A stretch of 5,917 bases of DNA from Rhodospirillaceae bacterium (GTDB taxonomy: Bacteria > Pseudomonadota > Alphaproteobacteria > UBA8366 > GCA-2717185): assembly GCA_018660965.1 (NCBI GenBank), contig JABJJH010000096.1, forward strand, positions 1 to 5,917, written 5' to 3'. Below the pieces are notes generated by a model. The model was not told the DNA's origin. It made no database searches and was given only the letters and a program-made list of their open reading frames with translations. Of the stretch, positions 5,425 through 5,917 are shown one piece after another; position 1 is the stretch's first letter, and every line of letters starts with the position of its first letter. A program made the translations under genes and the position numbers.

Positions 5425-5917
5425 ATGGCGCCGCCGACACCACTCTTTGGACGAAAAATTGTTCTTTCCCTGGCGGGGTTTTGCCTGAGTGCTTTCGGCC
5501 TCGGAGCATCAAGCGCCATGGGCACGACACTGCTGGTCAACAATCCAGTCGAACTCATTCAAATGGAAGCGGATGGCGGCACGGTTCTGCCGTTCGATAC
5601 ATCCGAATCAAGCGCGAACTCTAAAAGAAAATTCCAGACGGCGCCCCAAAACAGCGAGCATCTGATCAGCGACAAAAGTTTACGATTGAAAAATTGGGCC
5701 CGGGCTGAAATTTCACCGCGCCCTGGACAGGGTTTCTCCAACAGCGAGAGTAACCTAATTCAGGAAATTAAAATCGCGGTCGGATTCGGTGGCTATTTCC
5801 TGTCGCTGGTTAAATCGATCTACAACGAAACCGTAGCGTTGTTCCTTACACCGGAGACGGATCTGTACCGAAGAGCGTTAATTCGCGAAAATATGGCTCG
5901 GGCGACGCCCAAAGTGG
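5425..5917 (+). CDS. Unrecognised exported protein with signal peptide (3' end outside window)
   Basis: The frame opens at ATG 5425 and runs to the window edge without a stop, giving 164 visible residues; upstream in-frame stops at 5404 and 5407 make this the first possible start. GAGGA at 5409-5413, about 11 bp upstream, is a good ribosome site. Residues 1-31 look like a Sec signal peptide: R10-K11, the hydrophobic core IVLSLAGFCLSAFGLG (12-27), then ASSA with likely cleavage after A31. C20 does not sit in a proper lipobox, so a lipoprotein is unlikely. The mature part begins with strands (TTLLVNNPVELIQM, 34-47), passes through a polar, Ser/Asn-rich low-complexity stretch (58-110), then a more hydrophobic segment (111-141; IKIAVGFGGYFLSLV, then LFLTP) and a charged helix. 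No known family is recognised. Envelope or periplasmic location is inferred. Confidence 0.7.
   Translation, partial: MAPPTPLFGRKIVLSLAGFCLSAFGLGASSAMGTTLLVNNPVELIQMEADGGTVLPFDTSESSANSKRKFQTAPQNSEHLISDKSLRLKNWARAEISPRPGQGFSNSESNLIQEIKIAVGFGGYFLSLVKSIYNETVALFLTPETDLYRRALIRENMARATPKV

Noticed and set aside
5364..5624. Plus-strand open frame of 86 codons
   Set aside because: It overlaps the exported-protein gene in another frame; its translation is Arg/Ser-rich shadow sequence without a signal peptide, whereas the frame from 5425 has one.

Overview
This 5.9 kb window looks like chromosomal DNA of an alphaproteobacterium. The signs are a tandem-domain UspA of the alphaproteobacterial type, an FnrN/FnrL-type regulator with Cys-x2-Cys-x7-Cys spacing, moderately GC-rich coding DNA and scarce CTAG tetranucleotides outside repeats. 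Genus cannot be called from the sequence; a Rhodospirillales-like lineage is only a guess. No rRNA, tRNA, CRISPR array or intact transposase is visible.

Left part (1-3520), stress, redox and transport. The 3' part of a universal stress protein gene (+) converges on an FNR-family oxygen-sensing regulator (-). A CTAG-bounded nested palindrome lies between them and contributes the fnr stop codon. Upstream of fnr, a perfect TTGAC-N4-GTCAA site overlaps the -35 hexamer of a good sigma-70-like promoter, which suggests that fnr represses itself. The same 152-bp intergenic region leads divergently into a degenerate GNAT-fold protein, followed 58 bp later by an APC-superfamily amino-acid permease; the two are probably co-transcribed.

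Middle (3521-4446). A 244-bp gap holds two adjacent short nested palindromes with CTAG ends, which look like miniature transposable elements of the kind that insert at TA/CTAG. Then comes a complete stand-alone adenylylsulfate kinase gene, cysC (+), ending at a strong hairpin that it shares with a convergent gene.

Right part (4447-5917). A very short, apparently degenerate ExoY/WcaJ-type sugar transferase (-) has lost the usual catalytic acidic pair and C-terminal end. An AT-rich intergenic stretch and an unrecognised 70-residue protein (+) follow. The window ends inside an open reading frame for an unrecognised exported protein with a signal peptide.

Taken together, the left half suggests an oxygen/stress-response locus. 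The cysC plus sugar-transferase context loosely suggests sulfated cell-surface polysaccharide, which is inference only. The best candidates for something undescribed are the set of CTAG-bounded palindromes, the truncated sugar transferase and the unknown exported protein.
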